NCBI RefSeq assembly: GCF_019059575.1 | Contig: NW_024881782.1 | Location: 509,001-573,000 of the forward strand | DNA: 64,000 bases | Source of the DNA: Amphibalanus amphitrite | Lineage: Eukaryota; Arthropoda; Thecostraca; Balanomorpha; Balanidae | Direction of reading: 5' to 3' | In this document: in pieces, positions 22,471 through 34,536 of the stretch | Position numbering within the stretch: the stretch's first letter is position 1 | Layout: every line of letters begins with the position of its first letter | Made by a program: the position numbers and the translations under genes | The notes under the pieces: generated by a model | Databases searched by the model: none | What the model was told of the DNA's origin: nothing | What the model saw: only the letters and a program-made list of their open reading frames with translations

Positions 22471-24597
22471 CTCGCATCCGTTTTCCGATATATTTTCGGT
22501 TTGTAGAATAAAGAATGCCTTCACGCCGTGAAACTAAACGCTCTAACAATTAAATTCTTAACGCCTTACAGATTGGTTCAAAAGCCTCCTTTGATGGTTT
22601 TCGTGACTAAGCACGGCTTTATGAAAAGCCGATCCCCCCTCCAAAGAAAGGCTGTGTCAAATTACCTCATGCGCACAAGAACCGCGCATTACGGTGCGTG
22701 CCAATTCTACTCCATAAGAAAATATAATCCATAAGAAAACAGAAGACATACTCCATAGAAAATATACCTAACATGTTTTTTTTACTTTAGCCTTTGTTTC
22801 GTGTCCGGACCAAAAATGCTACCCCTGGCTCTGGGCCGTGGATGCTATAGAAAAACAACAGCGAAAACAGGGAAAAAGACGCCTAGAGAAGAAAGTATTT
22901 CGTGGCGACCAGGTCTCAGGTTCTGTCACATACACAACTCCTTTCAAGTAAAAGAGAATGGGGCCCTGAAAGTGAAATGAACAGCATATGACCCAAAAAA
23001 CGCATGCCCATCCGCATCGCCGACATTACGTATGCAAACATACATAAGCATATTAGCCGACGCGTCGCGCAGTTTCTAAATCTAGACTTCCCCGCACTCG
23101 AGGGGTGCCCAGGCCGACCGCTGTATTTTCACGTGGGCCTTTCCTGAGTGACTGGCCGGAGGGTCTGCTGAGCGCAGTTGATCGCCACTGTTCGCCTCAC
23201 TGCGGCACAGTTGTCACGTCAGCGGTGTGCCGGCGCGCTGTGCCCGAACCGTCCGCCCTCATCCGGCCCCATGAGGTGAGCCGTGAGGTCAGCCGCCGCT
23301 CCCTGAGGCTGGAGACGGGACAGTACCGCAGATTAGAGGCGGAACTGAGTCACCTGCTGACTTGATGCACATTGCACATTATCGGACAGCATGCAGGACA
23401 TACCGGACACAACATGTTGACTTGGGAGAGCTAAGGATGTAAAGTTGAAGTGGGAGGGGAGTGCCCTGTGGTTTTCTGTATGATGCATTACATTGATCTC
23501 GTGTATGCGAAATTAATACGATTTTCATGTTTTTGATTGTAAGCAACGAACAAAGAATGACTCACAATGAGACTATTTGAAGCTCTACCCGAGTGAGCTG
23601 AATAGACCCTTTTAGCAGCATGTGCGTGAGCAAAGTCACGTGCAAATACTTCCCCTGAAAACGAGCAGCCTTTCTTTGAGTCATTGAAGCTCCATTAGTG
23701 AGCGCGCATACGCTTGATGCTCGTTTTTCAGAGCGGGTAATCATAAGAATATGCTCATGCGCTCCTTCCGGCTTCGAATCCCCTGTTACTTTGTCTCTTC
23801 TCTTTGATAAAACAGCTATCTCCACCAGCACAAGTGAATGGTATGGCGTGCTGAACTTTACCTTTTCTCTCATTGCGCAACGCCAGCACAAGTCGAATGA
23901 TTGTTTTATAAGTTTATCACCTGCTAACAACCCCGCTTTGCTTATCACAATGATGCCGTCGAGAGCGTCAGGTGCTGGGTCACAAACGCCCGACAGTGTC
24001 TGCATCTGAGGGGTACGCGATGACAGGATGCCGACGCGAACCGGCCGGGGATGGTGCCCGCTCAGCAGAAACGTTATCAGCACTGAATGCCCCTGAAATG
24101 TAAAGAACGGCACAGCTGAGCCATATTCCTTACCGTTTATACGGAAGAATTCGGTAGGCTGCACCAAGCGTTCTCTGGTGGTTCTCCTGCTCATCGGTCT
24201 TACGACCACTGCAGTATATGGCTCATCCAGCAGCTCTGGCTCATGCGGTATCTCTGGCTTACTCGGCATCTCTGGCTTACTCGGCGGTGCGAGCTACTTC
24301 CATGACTCTGGCTCCCCCAGTAGTAGCAAGCCCCCCACCCCCCGTTGCTGGGGGCTCTAGCTCCGATTCCTCGCTGTTTGATTTCAAGATCAATGTCATG
24401 TAGAGGTCAAATGCTGCAGGATAGGCACCGGAGGAAGTTGAGACAGCATCAACATGGACGACCGCTCCGGCGCGATTGTTTACCAACAACCAAGGATAGG
24501 AGCACACACCCATGCAGTGCGCATTTGGCTCCTATGGTAAAGATATAGCAAACCATGATAGTGCACCTCTGCTGCATACTGAATGTATAGGAAAGTA
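22471..24597. other. Intergenic, no gene recognised
   Basis: It contains a GC-rich patch at 23,080-23,365 with one open 86-codon plus-strand frame and a 235-codon minus-strand ORF at 23,562-24,269. Neither shows a domain I know. Within the latter, the plus strand has a TCAGAGCGGGTAATC word followed by GGCTTCGAATCCC, which resembles a decayed tRNA-like A/B box pair. A degenerate GCTCATGCGGTATCTCTGGCT-type short repeat occurs at 24,215-24,290. Confidence 0.4.
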
Positions 24598-25199
24598 CAG
24601 GGTGTCCCAAAAGTTTTGAAGCTTTTTATTTTTGTCGTATGACCGTGCTATGTCACCGGTTGAGACAAACGATACCTCAAGTGAAAGAGAATGAACGGAA
24701 GTTTTGTATTTTCATGCTTAGAGCACTACGTCAGTCAGGTGGCCCCCTTTGAGAGTCACACAAGAATGAGCGTGAGAGCGCGCGCACTCCGCTGTCAAGT
24801 TTTCCGATTTGCAACACTCCAGTGTCGCTATGTGGCCGTTTCTTCTCGGCTTCAGTCTTGTTGCCTGAAGCATACCATATAACGGCGCATTGCATTCCCC
24901 GAGGGTACATTAGCAGCAAAAAAAGTTTACTTGTCGGAAGGCTTTTTGGGTTGCTTTCACACATCTATTTCGAAAACATAGCCTCGACTTCTCGAGCGCG
25001 CTAGGAAACAGTCCGTTGCATTTTTTTTAATTAACGCAGTATTTTGGGGCTAACATAAATATCAACCTGGGGCAAATCACATCATGCATCAGAAACTTTT
25101 ATACATGTTGTTTATAAATTACCAGCTTTTATTTATTTTTATCATTGCGCATTCGCGTAGCAAGTAACTGAACTGGCTGTAGGCCTCTGGGACACCCTG
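24598..25199. mobile_element. Tc1/mariner-type non-autonomous element (CAGGGTGTCCCA ends)
   Basis: The left end is CAGGGTGTCCCA and the right end TGGGACACCCTG, an exact 12-bp inverted pair. Each is flanked by TA (24596-24597 and 25200-25201), the usual Tc1/mariner duplication. The 602 bp hold no transposase ORF. Confidence 0.85.
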
Positions 25200-25331
25200 T
25201 ATATCGCCCCTTATTTGATAAATGTTGACGTTGCAATAAAATGCCTGCTCTAACTGGCATACACAATTTGCACCTGCATGTGAGGATTTGAGGAAGTTGG
25301 CTACGCATCTTGATCATATCACAAATATGCA

Positions 25332-25340
25332 GCTGACCAG
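25332..25340 (+). repeat. Left 9-bp target-site duplication of the foldback element
   Basis: GCTGACCAG is repeated exactly at 33768-33776, directly abutting both ends of the 8.4-kb element. Confidence 0.93.
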
Positions 25341-25470
25341 ATGTAACGGAAGTTGGCACAGATTCAGCACAGGTTCAGCACAGCACAGATTCGGTAGGGG
25401 GAAAAAAGGCCCCGGTAGAGGGAAACCTTTATGACCCGTTTTCCCCTAGAAATGACGTCACAAGGAGTTA
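25341..25470 (+). repeat. Left terminal inverted repeat (unique part)
   Basis: It begins ATGTAACGG and includes CAGATTCAGCACAGG, a purine-rich GGGGGAAAAAAGG stretch and ATGACGTCA just before the first monomer. It matches the reverse complement of 33638-33767 almost base for base. Confidence 0.95.
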
Positions 25471-27510
25471 AAAATGGGTATCAATCGAAAGGTCTCGTTT
25501 ACCCAGACACAGTCCTGCAGGAAAATTTCACTTTTTCCCCATAGGAAAGTTTTTACGGGAAAATCAAAATTTTGGGTCAATGGGGGTCCCCCCCGATTTC
25601 GTTCAAAATCGGCACAGAGGTGCCCCACCACCAGCCGAGAAACTTTCCCCAAAACGGTCCCCGTTGCATTGACGTTTAAGGCCCGTAAAGCCCCCTAGAC
25701 TCGTAAAATATCCGTAAAATCGCCTTTGTACGGACCAAAAAGTGGTGCTATGGTAAAAATGGGTATCAATCGAAAGCTCTCGTTTACCCAGACACAGTCC
25801 TGCAGGAAAATTTCACTTTTTCCCCATAGGAAAGTTTTTACGGGAAAATCAAAATTTTGGGTCAATGGGGGGTCCCCCCCGATTTCGCTCAAAATCGGCA
25901 CAGAGGTGCCCCACCACCAGCCGAGAAACTTTCTCCAAAACGGTCCCCGTTGCATTGACGTTTAAGGCCCGTAAAGCCCCCTAGACTCGTAAAATATCCG
26001 TAAAATCGCCTTTGTACGGACCAAAAAGTGGTGCTATGGTAAAAATGGGTAACAATCGAAAGCTCTCGATTACTCAGACACAGTCCTGCAGGAAAATTTC
26101 ACTTTTTCCCCATAGGAAAGTTTTTACGGGAAAATCAAAATTTTGGGTCAATGGGGGGTCCCCCCGATTTCGTTCAAAATCGGCACAGAGGTGCCCCACC
26201 ACCAGCCGAGATACTTTCCCCAAAACGGTCCCCGTTGCATTGACGTTTAAGGCCCGTAAAGCCCCCTAGACTCGTAAAATATCCGTAAAATCGCCTTTGT
26301 ACGGACCAAAAAGTGGTGCTATGGTAAAAATGGGTATCAATCGAAAGCTCTCGTTTACCCAGACACAGTCCTGCAGGAAAATTTCACTTTTTCCCCATAG
26401 GAAAGTTTTTACGGGAAAATCAAAATTTTGGGTCAATGGGGGGTCCCCCCCGATTTCGTTCAAAATCGGCACAGAGGTGCCCCACCACCAGCCGAGAAAC
26501 TTTCCCCAAAACGGTCCCCGTTGCATTGACGTTTAAGGCCCGTAAAGCCCCCTAGACTCGTAAAATATCCGTAAAATCGCCTTTGTACGGACCAAAAAGT
26601 GGTGCTATGGTAAAAATGGGTATCAATCGAAAGCTCTCGTTTACCCAGACACAGTCCTGCAGGCAAATTTCACTTTTTCCCCATAGGAAAGTTTTTACGG
26701 GAAAATCAAAATTTTGGGTCAATGGGGGGTCCCCCCCGATTTCGCTCAAAATCGGCACAGAGGTGCCTTACCACCAGCCGAGAAACTTTCTCCAAAACGG
26801 TCCCCGTTGCATTGACGTTTAAGGCCCGTAAAGCCCCCTAGACTCGTAAAATATCCGTAAAATCGCCTTTGTACGGACCAAAAAGTGGTGCTATGGTAAA
26901 AATGGGTATCAATCGAAAGCTCTCGTTTACCCAGACACAGTCCTGCAGGAAAATTTCACTTTTTCCCCATAGGAAAGTTTTTACGGGAAAATCAAAATTT
27001 TGGGTCAATGGGGGGTCCCCCCCGATTTCGTTCAAAATCGGCACAGAGGTGCCCCACCACCAGCCGAGAAACTTTCCCCAAAACGGTCCCCGTTGCATTG
27101 ACGTTTAAGGCCCGTAAAGCCCCCTAGACTCGTAAAATATCCGTAAAATCGCCTTTGTACGGACCAAAAAGTGGTGCTATGGTAAAAATGGGTATCAATC
27201 GAAAGCTCTCGTTTACCCAGACACAGTCCTGCAGGCAAATTTCACTTTTTCCCCATAGGAAAGTTTTTACGGGAAAATCAAAATTTTGGGTCAATGGGGG
27301 GTCCCCCCGATTTCGTTCAAAATCGGCACAGAGGTGCCCCACCACCAGCCGAGAAACATTCCCCAAAACGGTCCCCGTTGCATTGACGTTTAAGGTCCGT
27401 AAAGCCCCCTAGACTCGTAAAATATCCGTAAAATCGCCTTTGTACGGACCAAAAAGTGGTGCTATGGTAAAAATGGGTATCAATCGAAAGCTCTCGTTTA
27501 CCCAGACACA
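25471..27510 (+). repeat. Left satellite arm, about seven 286-bp monomers
   Basis: The monomer landmark TTTGTACGGACCAAAAAGTG recurs every 285-286 bp (near 25720, 26006, 26291, 26577, 26863, 27149 and 27435). The copies are over 97% alike by eye. Length differences come from the GGGGGGTCCCCCCC run. The last copy is cut at CCCAGACACA (27510). Confidence 0.97.
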
Positions 27511-27589
27511 TTGACCCCCATTGACCCAAAATTTTGATTTTTCCGTAAAAACTTTCCTATGGGGAAAAAGTGAAATTTGCCTGCAGGAC
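27511..27589. repeat. Palindrome centre (79-bp unpaired loop)
   Basis: The left arm stops inside one monomer at 27510 and the right arm resumes, inverted, so that pairing restarts at 27590. The intervening 79 bp (from TTGACCCCCATTGACCC to CTGCAGGAC) belong to the right-arm monomer only, so they would form the loop of a giant hairpin. Confidence 0.88.
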
Positions 27590-30500
27590 TGTGTCTGGGT
27601 AAACGAGAGCTTTCGATTGATACCCATTTTTACCATAGCACCACTTTTTGGTCCGTACAAAGGCGATTTTACGGATATTTTACGAGTCTAGGGGGCTTTA
27701 CGGGCCTTAAACGTCAATGCAACGGGGACCGTTTTGGGGAAAGTTTCTCGGCTGGTGGTGGGGCACCTCTGTGCCGATTTTGAACGAAATCGGGGGGGAC
27801 CCCCCATTGACCCAAAATTTTGATTTTCCCGTAAAAACTTTCCTATGGGGAAAAAGTGAAATTTTCCTGCAGGACTGTGTCTGGGTAAACGAGAGCTTTC
27901 GATTGATACCCATTTTTACCATAGCACCACTTTTTGGTCCGTACAAAGGCGATTTTACGGATATTTTACGAGTCTAGGGGGCTTTACGGGCCTTAAACGT
28001 CAATGCAACGGGGACCGTTTTGGGGAAAGTTTCTCGGCTGGTGGTGGGGCACCTCTGTGCCGATTTTGAACGAAATCGGGGGGGACCCCCCATTGACCCA
28101 AAATTTTGATTTTCCCGTAAAAACTTTCCTATGGGGAAAAAGTGAAATTTTCCTGCAGGACTGTGTCTGGGTAAACGAGAGCTTTCGATTGATACCCATT
28201 TTTACCATAGCACCACTTTTTGGTCCGTACAAAGGCGATTTTACGGATATTTTACGAGTCTAGGGGGCTTTACGGGCCTTAAACGTCAATGCAACGGGGA
28301 CCGTTTTGGGGAAAGTTTCTCGGCTGGTGGTGGGGCACCTCTGTGCTGATTTTGAACGAAATCGGGGGGACCCCCCATTGACCCAAAATTTTGATTTTCC
28401 CGTAAAAACTTTCCTATGGGGAAAAAGTGAAATTTTCCTGCAGGACTGTGTCTGGGTAAACGAGAGCTTTCGATTGATACCCATTTTTACCATAGCACCA
28501 CTTTTTGGTCCGTACAAAGGCGATTTTACGGATATTTTACGAGTCTAGGGGGCTTTACGGGCCTTAAACGTCAATGCAACGGGGACCGTTTTGGGGAACG
28601 TTCCTCGGCTGGTGGTGGGGCACCTCTGTGCCGATTTTGAACGAAATCGGGGGGACCCCCCATTGACCCAAAATTTTGATTTTCCCGTAAAAACTTTCCT
28701 ATGGGGAAAAAGTGAAATTTGCCTGCAGGACTGTGTCTGGGTAAACGAGAGCTTTCGATTGATACCCATTTTTACCATAGCACCACTTTTTGGTCCGTAC
28801 AAAGGCGATTTTACGGATATTTTACGAGTCTAGGGGGCTTTACGGGCCTTAAACGTCAATGCAACGGGGACCGTTTTGGAAAAAGTTTCTCGGCTGGTGG
28901 TGGGGCACCTCTGTGCCGATTTTGAACGAAATCGGGGGGGACCCCCCATTGACCCAAAATTTTGATTTTCCCGTAAAAACTTTCCTATGGGGAAAAAGTG
29001 AAATTTTCCTGCAGGACTGTGTCTGGGTAAACGAGAGCTTTCGATTGATACCCATTTTTACCATAGCACCACTTTTTGGTCCGTACAAAGGCGATTTTAC
29101 GGATATTTTACGAGTCTAGGGGGCTTTACGGGCCTTAAACGTCAATGCAACGGGGACCGTTTTGGGGAAAGTTTCTCGGCTGGTGGTGGGGCACCTCTGT
29201 GCCGATTTTGAACGAAATCGGGGGGGACCCCCCATTGACCCAAAATTTTGATTTTCCCGTAAAAACTTTCCTATGGGGAAAAAGTGAAATTTTGCTGCAG
29301 GACTGTGTCTGGGTAAACGAGAGCTTTCGATTGATACCCATTTTTACCATAGCACCACTTTTTGGTCCGTACAAAGGCGATTTTACGGATATTTTACGAG
29401 TCTAGGGGGCTTTACGGGCCTTAAACGTCAATGCAACGGGGACCGTTTTGGGGAAAGTTTCTCGGCTGGTGGTGGGGCACCTCTGTGCCGATTTTGAACG
29501 AAATCGGGGGGACCCCCCATTGACCCAAAATTTTGATTTTCCCGTAAAAACTTTCCTATGGGGAAAAAGTGAAATTTGCCTGCAGGACTGTGTCTGGGTA
29601 AACGAGAGCTTTCGATTGATACCCATTTTTACCATAGCACCACTTTTTGGTCCGTACAAAGGCGATTTTACGGATATTTTACGAGTCTAGGGGGCTTTAC
29701 GGGCCTTAAACGTCAATGCAACGGGGACCGTTTTGGGGAAAGTTTCTCGGCTGGTGGTGGGGCACCTCTGTGCCGATTTTGAACGAAATCGGGGGGGACC
29801 CCCCATTGACCCAAAATTTTGATTTTCCCGTAAAAACTTTCCTATGGGGAAAAAGTGAAATTTTCCTGCAGGACTGTGTCTGGGTAAACGAGAGCTTTCG
29901 ATTGATACCCATTTTTACCATAGCACCACTTTTTGGTCCGTACAAAGGCGATTTTACGGATATTTTACGAGTCTAGGGGGCTTTACGGGCCTTAAACGTC
30001 AATGCAACGGGGACCGTTTTGGGGAAAGTTTCTCGGCTGGTGGTGGGGCACCTCTGTGCCGATTTTGAACGAAATCGGGGGGGACCCCCCATTGACCCAA
30101 AATTTTGATTTTCCCGTAAAAACTTTCCTATGGGGAAAAAGTGAAATTTTCCTGCAGGACTGTGTCTGGGTAAACGAGAGCTTTCGATTGATACCCATTT
30201 TTACCATAGCACCACTTTTTGGTCCGTACAAAGGCGATTTTACGGATATTTTACGAGTCTAGGGGGCTTTACGGGCCTTAAACGTCAATGCAACGGGGAC
30301 CGTTTTGGGGAAAGTTTCTCGGTTGGTGGTGGGGCACCTCTGTGCCGATTTTGAACGAAATCGGGGGGGACCCCCCATTGACCCAAAATTTTGATTTTCC
30401 CGTAAAAACTTTCCTATGGGGAAAAAGTGAAATTTTCCTGCAGGACTGTGTCTGGGTAAACGAGAGCTTTCGATTGATACCCATTTTTACCATAGCACCA

Positions 30501-33500
30501 CTTTTTGGTCCGTACAAAGGCGATTTTACGGATATTTTACGAGTCTAGGGGGCTTTACGGGCCTTAAACGTCAATGCAACGGGGACCGTTTTGGGGAAAG
30601 TTTCTCGGCTGGTGGTGGGGCACCTCTGTGCCGATTTTGAACGAAATCGGGGGGGACCCCCCATTGACCCAAAATTTTGATTTTCCCGTAAAAACTTTCC
30701 TATGGGGAAAAAGTGAAATTTTCCTGCAGGACTGTGTCTGGGTAAACGAGAGCTTTCGATTGATACCCATTTTTACCATAGCACCACTTTTTGGTCCGTA
30801 CAAAGGCGATTTTACGGATATTTTACGAGTCTAGGGGGCTTTACGGGCCTTAAACGTCAATGCAACGGGGACCGTTTTGGGGAAAGTTTCTCGGCTGGTG
30901 GTGGGGCACCTCTGTGCCGATTTTGAACGAAATCGGGGGGGGGACCCCCCATTGACCCAAAATTTTGATTTTCCCGTAAAAACTTTCCTATGGGGAAAAA
31001 GTGAAATTTTCCTGCAGGACTGTGTCTGGGTAAACGAGAGCTTTCGATTGATACCCATTTTTACCATAGCACCACTTTTTGGTCCGTACAAAGGCGATTT
31101 TACGGATATTTTACGAGTCTAGGGGGCTTTACGGGCCTTAAACGTCAATGCAACGGGGACCGTTTTGGGGAAAGTTTCTCGGCTGGTGGTGGGGCACCTC
31201 TGTGCCGATTTTGAACGAAATCGGGGGGGGGACCCCCCATTGACCCAAAATTTTGATTTTCCCGTAAAAACTTTCCCATGGGGAAAAAGTGAAATTTTCC
31301 TGCAGGACTGTGTCTGGGTAAACGAGAGCTTTCGATTGATACCCATTTTTACCATAGCACCACTTTTTGGTCCGTACAAAGGCGATTTTACGGATATTTT
31401 ACGAGTCTAGGGGGCTTTACGGGCCTTAAACGTCAATGCAACGGGGACCGTTTTGGGGAAAGTTTCTCGGCTGGTGGTGGGGCACCTCTGTGCCGATTTT
31501 GAACGAAATCGGGGGGGACCCCCCATTGACCCAAAATTTTGATTTTCCCGTAAAAACTTTCCTATGGGGAAAAAGTGAAATTTTCCTGCAGGACTGTGTC
31601 TGGGTAAACGAGAGCTTTCGATTGATACCCATTTTTACCATAGCACCACTTTTTGGTCCGTACAAAGGCGATTTTACGGATATTTTACGAGTCTAGGGGG
31701 CTTTACGGGCCTTAAACGTCAATGCAACGGGGACCGTTTTGGGGAAAGTTTCTCGGCTGGTGGTGGGGCACCTCTGTGCCGATTTTGAACGAAATCGGGG
31801 GGGACCCCCCATTGACCCAAAATTTTGATTTTCCCGTAAAAACTTTCCTATGGGGAAAAAGTGAAATTTTCCTGCAGGACTGTGTCTGGGTAAACGAGAG
31901 CTTTCGATTGATACCCATTTTTACCATAGCACCACTTTTTGGTCCGTACAAAGGCGATTTTACGGATATTTTACGAGTCTAGGGGGCTTTACGGGCCTTA
32001 AACGTCAATGCAACGGGGACCGTTTTGGGGAAAGTTTCTCGGCTGGTGGTGGGGCACCTCTGTGCCGATTTTGAACGAAATCGGGGGGGACCCCCCATTG
32101 ACCCAAAATTTTGATTTTCCCGTAAAAACTTTCCTATGGGGAAAAAGTGAAATTTTCCTGCAGGACTGTGTCTGGGTAAACGAGAGCTTTCGATTGATAC
32201 CCATTTTTACCATAGCACCACTTTTTGGTCCGTACAAAGGCGATTTTACGGATATTTTACGAGTCTAGGGGGCTTTACGGGCCTTAAACGTCAATGCAAC
32301 GGGGACCGTTTTGGGGAAAGTTTCTCGGCTGGTGGTGGGGCACCTCTGTGCCGATTTTGAACGAAATCGGGGGGGACCCCCCATTGACCCAAAATTTTGA
32401 TTTTCCCGTAAAAACTTTCCTATGGGGAAAAAGTGAAATTTTCCTGCAGGACTGTGTCTGGGTAAACGAGAGCTTTCGATTGATACCCATTTTTACCATA
32501 GCACCACTTTTTGGTCCGTACAAAGGCGATTTTACGGATATTTTACGAGTCTAGGGGGCTTTACGGGCCTTAAACGTCAATGCAACGGGGACCGTTTTGG
32601 GGAAAGTTTCTCGGCTGGTGGTGGGGCACCTCTGTGCCGATTTTGAACGAAATCGGGGGGGACCCCCCATTGACCCAAAATTTTGATTTTCCCGTAAAAA
32701 CTTTCCTATGGGGAAAAAGTGAAATTTTCCTGCAGGACTGTGTCTGGGTAAACGAGAGCTTTCGATTGATACCCATTTTTACCATAGCACCACTTTTTGG
32801 TCCGTACAAAGGCGATTTTACGGATATTTTACGAGTCTAGGGGGCTTTACGGGCCTTAAACGTCAATGCAACGGGGACCGTTTTGGGGAAAGTTTCTCGG
32901 CTGGTGGTGGGGCACCTCTGTGCCGATTTTGAACGAAATCGGGGGGGACCCCCCATTGACCCAAAATTTTGATTTTCCCGTAAAAACTTTCCTATAGGGA
33001 AAAAGTGAAATTTTCCTGCAGGACTGTGTCTGGGTAAACGAGAGCTTTTGATTGATACCCATTTTTACCATAGCACCACTTTTTGGTCCGTACAAAGGCG
33101 ATTTTACGGATATTTTACGAGTCTAGGGGGCTTTACGGGCCTTAAACGTCAATGCAACGGGGACCGTTTTGGGGAAAGTTTCTCGGCTGGTGGTGGGGCA
33201 CCTCTGTGCCGATTTTGAACGAAATCGGGGGGGACCCCCCATTGACCCAAAATTTTGATTTTCCCGTAAAAACTTTCCTATGGGGAAAAAGTGAAATTTT
33301 CCTGCAGGACAGTGTCTGGGTAAACGAGAGCTTTCGATTGATACCCATTTTTACCATAGCACCACTTTTTGGTCCGTACAAAGGCGATTTTACGGATATT
33401 TTACGAGTCTAGGGGGCTTTACGGGCCTTAAACGTCAATGCAACGGGGACCGTTTTGGGGAAAGTTTCTCGGCTGGTGGTGGGGCACCTCTGTGCCGATT

Positions 33501-33637
33501 TTGAACGAAATCGGGGGGGACCCCCCATTGACCCAAAATTTTGATTTTCCCGTAAAAACTTTCCTATGGGGAAAAAGTGAAATTTTCCTGCAGGACTGTG
33601 TCTGGGTAAACGAGAGCTTTCGATTGATACCCATTTT
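27590..33637 (-). repeat. Right satellite arm, about 21 inverted 286-bp monomers
   Basis: The reverse-complement landmark recurs 21 times at 285-288-bp steps between 27,660 and 33,381, plus a partial outer unit. Long runs of identical copies (29,945-30,803 and 31,665-33,095) alternate with variants: AAA-to-CAA after CTGCAGG, and shorter or longer G/C runs. Open frames of about 80 codons on both strands in every unit are shadows: the 286-bp period is not a multiple of three. Confidence 0.97.
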
Positions 33638-33767
33638 TACCTCCTTGTGACGTCATTTCTAGGGGAAAACGGGTCATAAAGGTTTCCCTCTACCGGGGCC
33701 TTTTTTCCCCCTACCGAATCTGTGCTGTGCTGAACCTGTGCTGAATCTGTGCCAACTTCCGTTACAT
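33638..33767 (-). repeat. Right terminal inverted repeat (unique part)
   Basis: It is the reverse complement of 25341-25470 and ends CTTCCGTTACAT, followed directly by the 9-bp duplication. Confidence 0.95.
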
Positions 33768-33776
33768 GCTGACCAG
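33768..33776 (+). repeat. Right 9-bp target-site duplication
   Basis: GCTGACCAG is identical to 25332-25340. Confidence 0.93.
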
Positions 33777-33792
33777 GCGGATAAGGATATCG

Positions 33793-34165
33793 ACACAGAC
33801 ACAGACACAGACACAGACACAGACACATACAGACACGGATAATAGACACAGGCACCGACAGACACACAGACACAGACAGATACAGGTACGGACACAGACA
33901 GACACACAGACACAGACAAAGAGTCACAGAAACAGACACAGACAGACACACAGACACAGCCACAGACACATACAGACGCGGATAAGAGACACAGGCGAGG
34001 GCAGACACGCAGACACAGGCATAAACACAAACACATAGGCACAGACACGCATAGTAATCACATACAGACACAAACACAGAGAATCACAGACACAGACACA
34101 GGAGCCACAGACATATACACAAAACAGAGAGTCACATACTTAGACACATCACACAGACACAGACA
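33793..34165. repeat. Degenerate (CAGACA)n hexanucleotide array
   Basis: CAGACA repeats with many point changes run for about 370 bp. It starts 17 bp beyond the right target duplication of the foldback element. All ORFs here are repeat-derived. Confidence 0.93.
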
Positions 34166-34536
34166 GACACAGTCACAAAGAGGCGCCATCCCTCGGTGGT
34201 CAGTACGCTGCTCTAGCCGCGCTGAACACCGCGCTGAACACCGCTTCAGTATACGGCCAGCCCAGCCGACACACCTCCTGGTACAGCATCGATTGGCTTC
34301 AGCTGTGAGTCGGCACCCTTGTGTGCGATTCTCCGCGGATCCCATGTGTGACGCTGCCGCGACATTTGCGGCGCGCTCGGGGAAGTGGCGGGAACTTTGT
34401 GACTCGCTGTTTTGTGGCGTAGCTGGCCGCGTTTAGTCGCGGATCATAACCACCGTGGAAGCCCCGAGGCGCATTCTAAGACACTAGGATATGATTAGTC
34501 TTTGGTTGCATTCATTCCCAGTGTTCTCGGTTGTTT
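34166..34536. other. Intergenic, nothing recognised
   Basis: Unique, moderately GC-rich sequence with a short local repeat (GCGCTGAACACC twice at about 34,218-34,242). No gene is supported. Confidence 0.5.

Larger units (their letters stand above)
25341..33767. mobile_element. 8.4-kb foldback-type transposon with satellite arms
   Basis: Both ends start ATGTAACGGAAGTTGGCACA when read inward. The unique terminal repeats are about 130 bp (25341-25470 and 33638-33767) and nearly identical. They are followed by tandem ~286-bp monomers, plus-oriented to 27510 and minus-oriented from 27590. The exact 9-bp flanking repeat shows it was inserted as one unit. Terminal inverted repeats made of tandem repeats with a 9-bp duplication are the design of Drosophila Foldback (FB) elements, and 9-bp duplications also fit Mutator-like elements. 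That assignment is inference, since no transposase is present. The monomer differs in length from the short FB repeats. Confidence 0.85.

Noticed and set aside
25471-33637. About 50 overlapping 68-86-codon ORFs in the satellite (peptides starting MYGPKSGAMVKM or MQRGPFWGKFLG)
   Set aside because: Each monomer gives the same open frames on both strands. The 286-bp period is not a multiple of three, so they never join, and no known domain is present. They follow from copy identity, not from coding selection.
25471-33637. CRISPR array
   Set aside because: Units are ~286 bp with no short-repeat/unique-spacer pattern, no cas genes, and the sequence is eukaryotic.
33637-34345. Cys/Val/Ser-rich ORFs of up to 146 codons
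   Set aside because: They are translations of the CAGACA hexanucleotide array.
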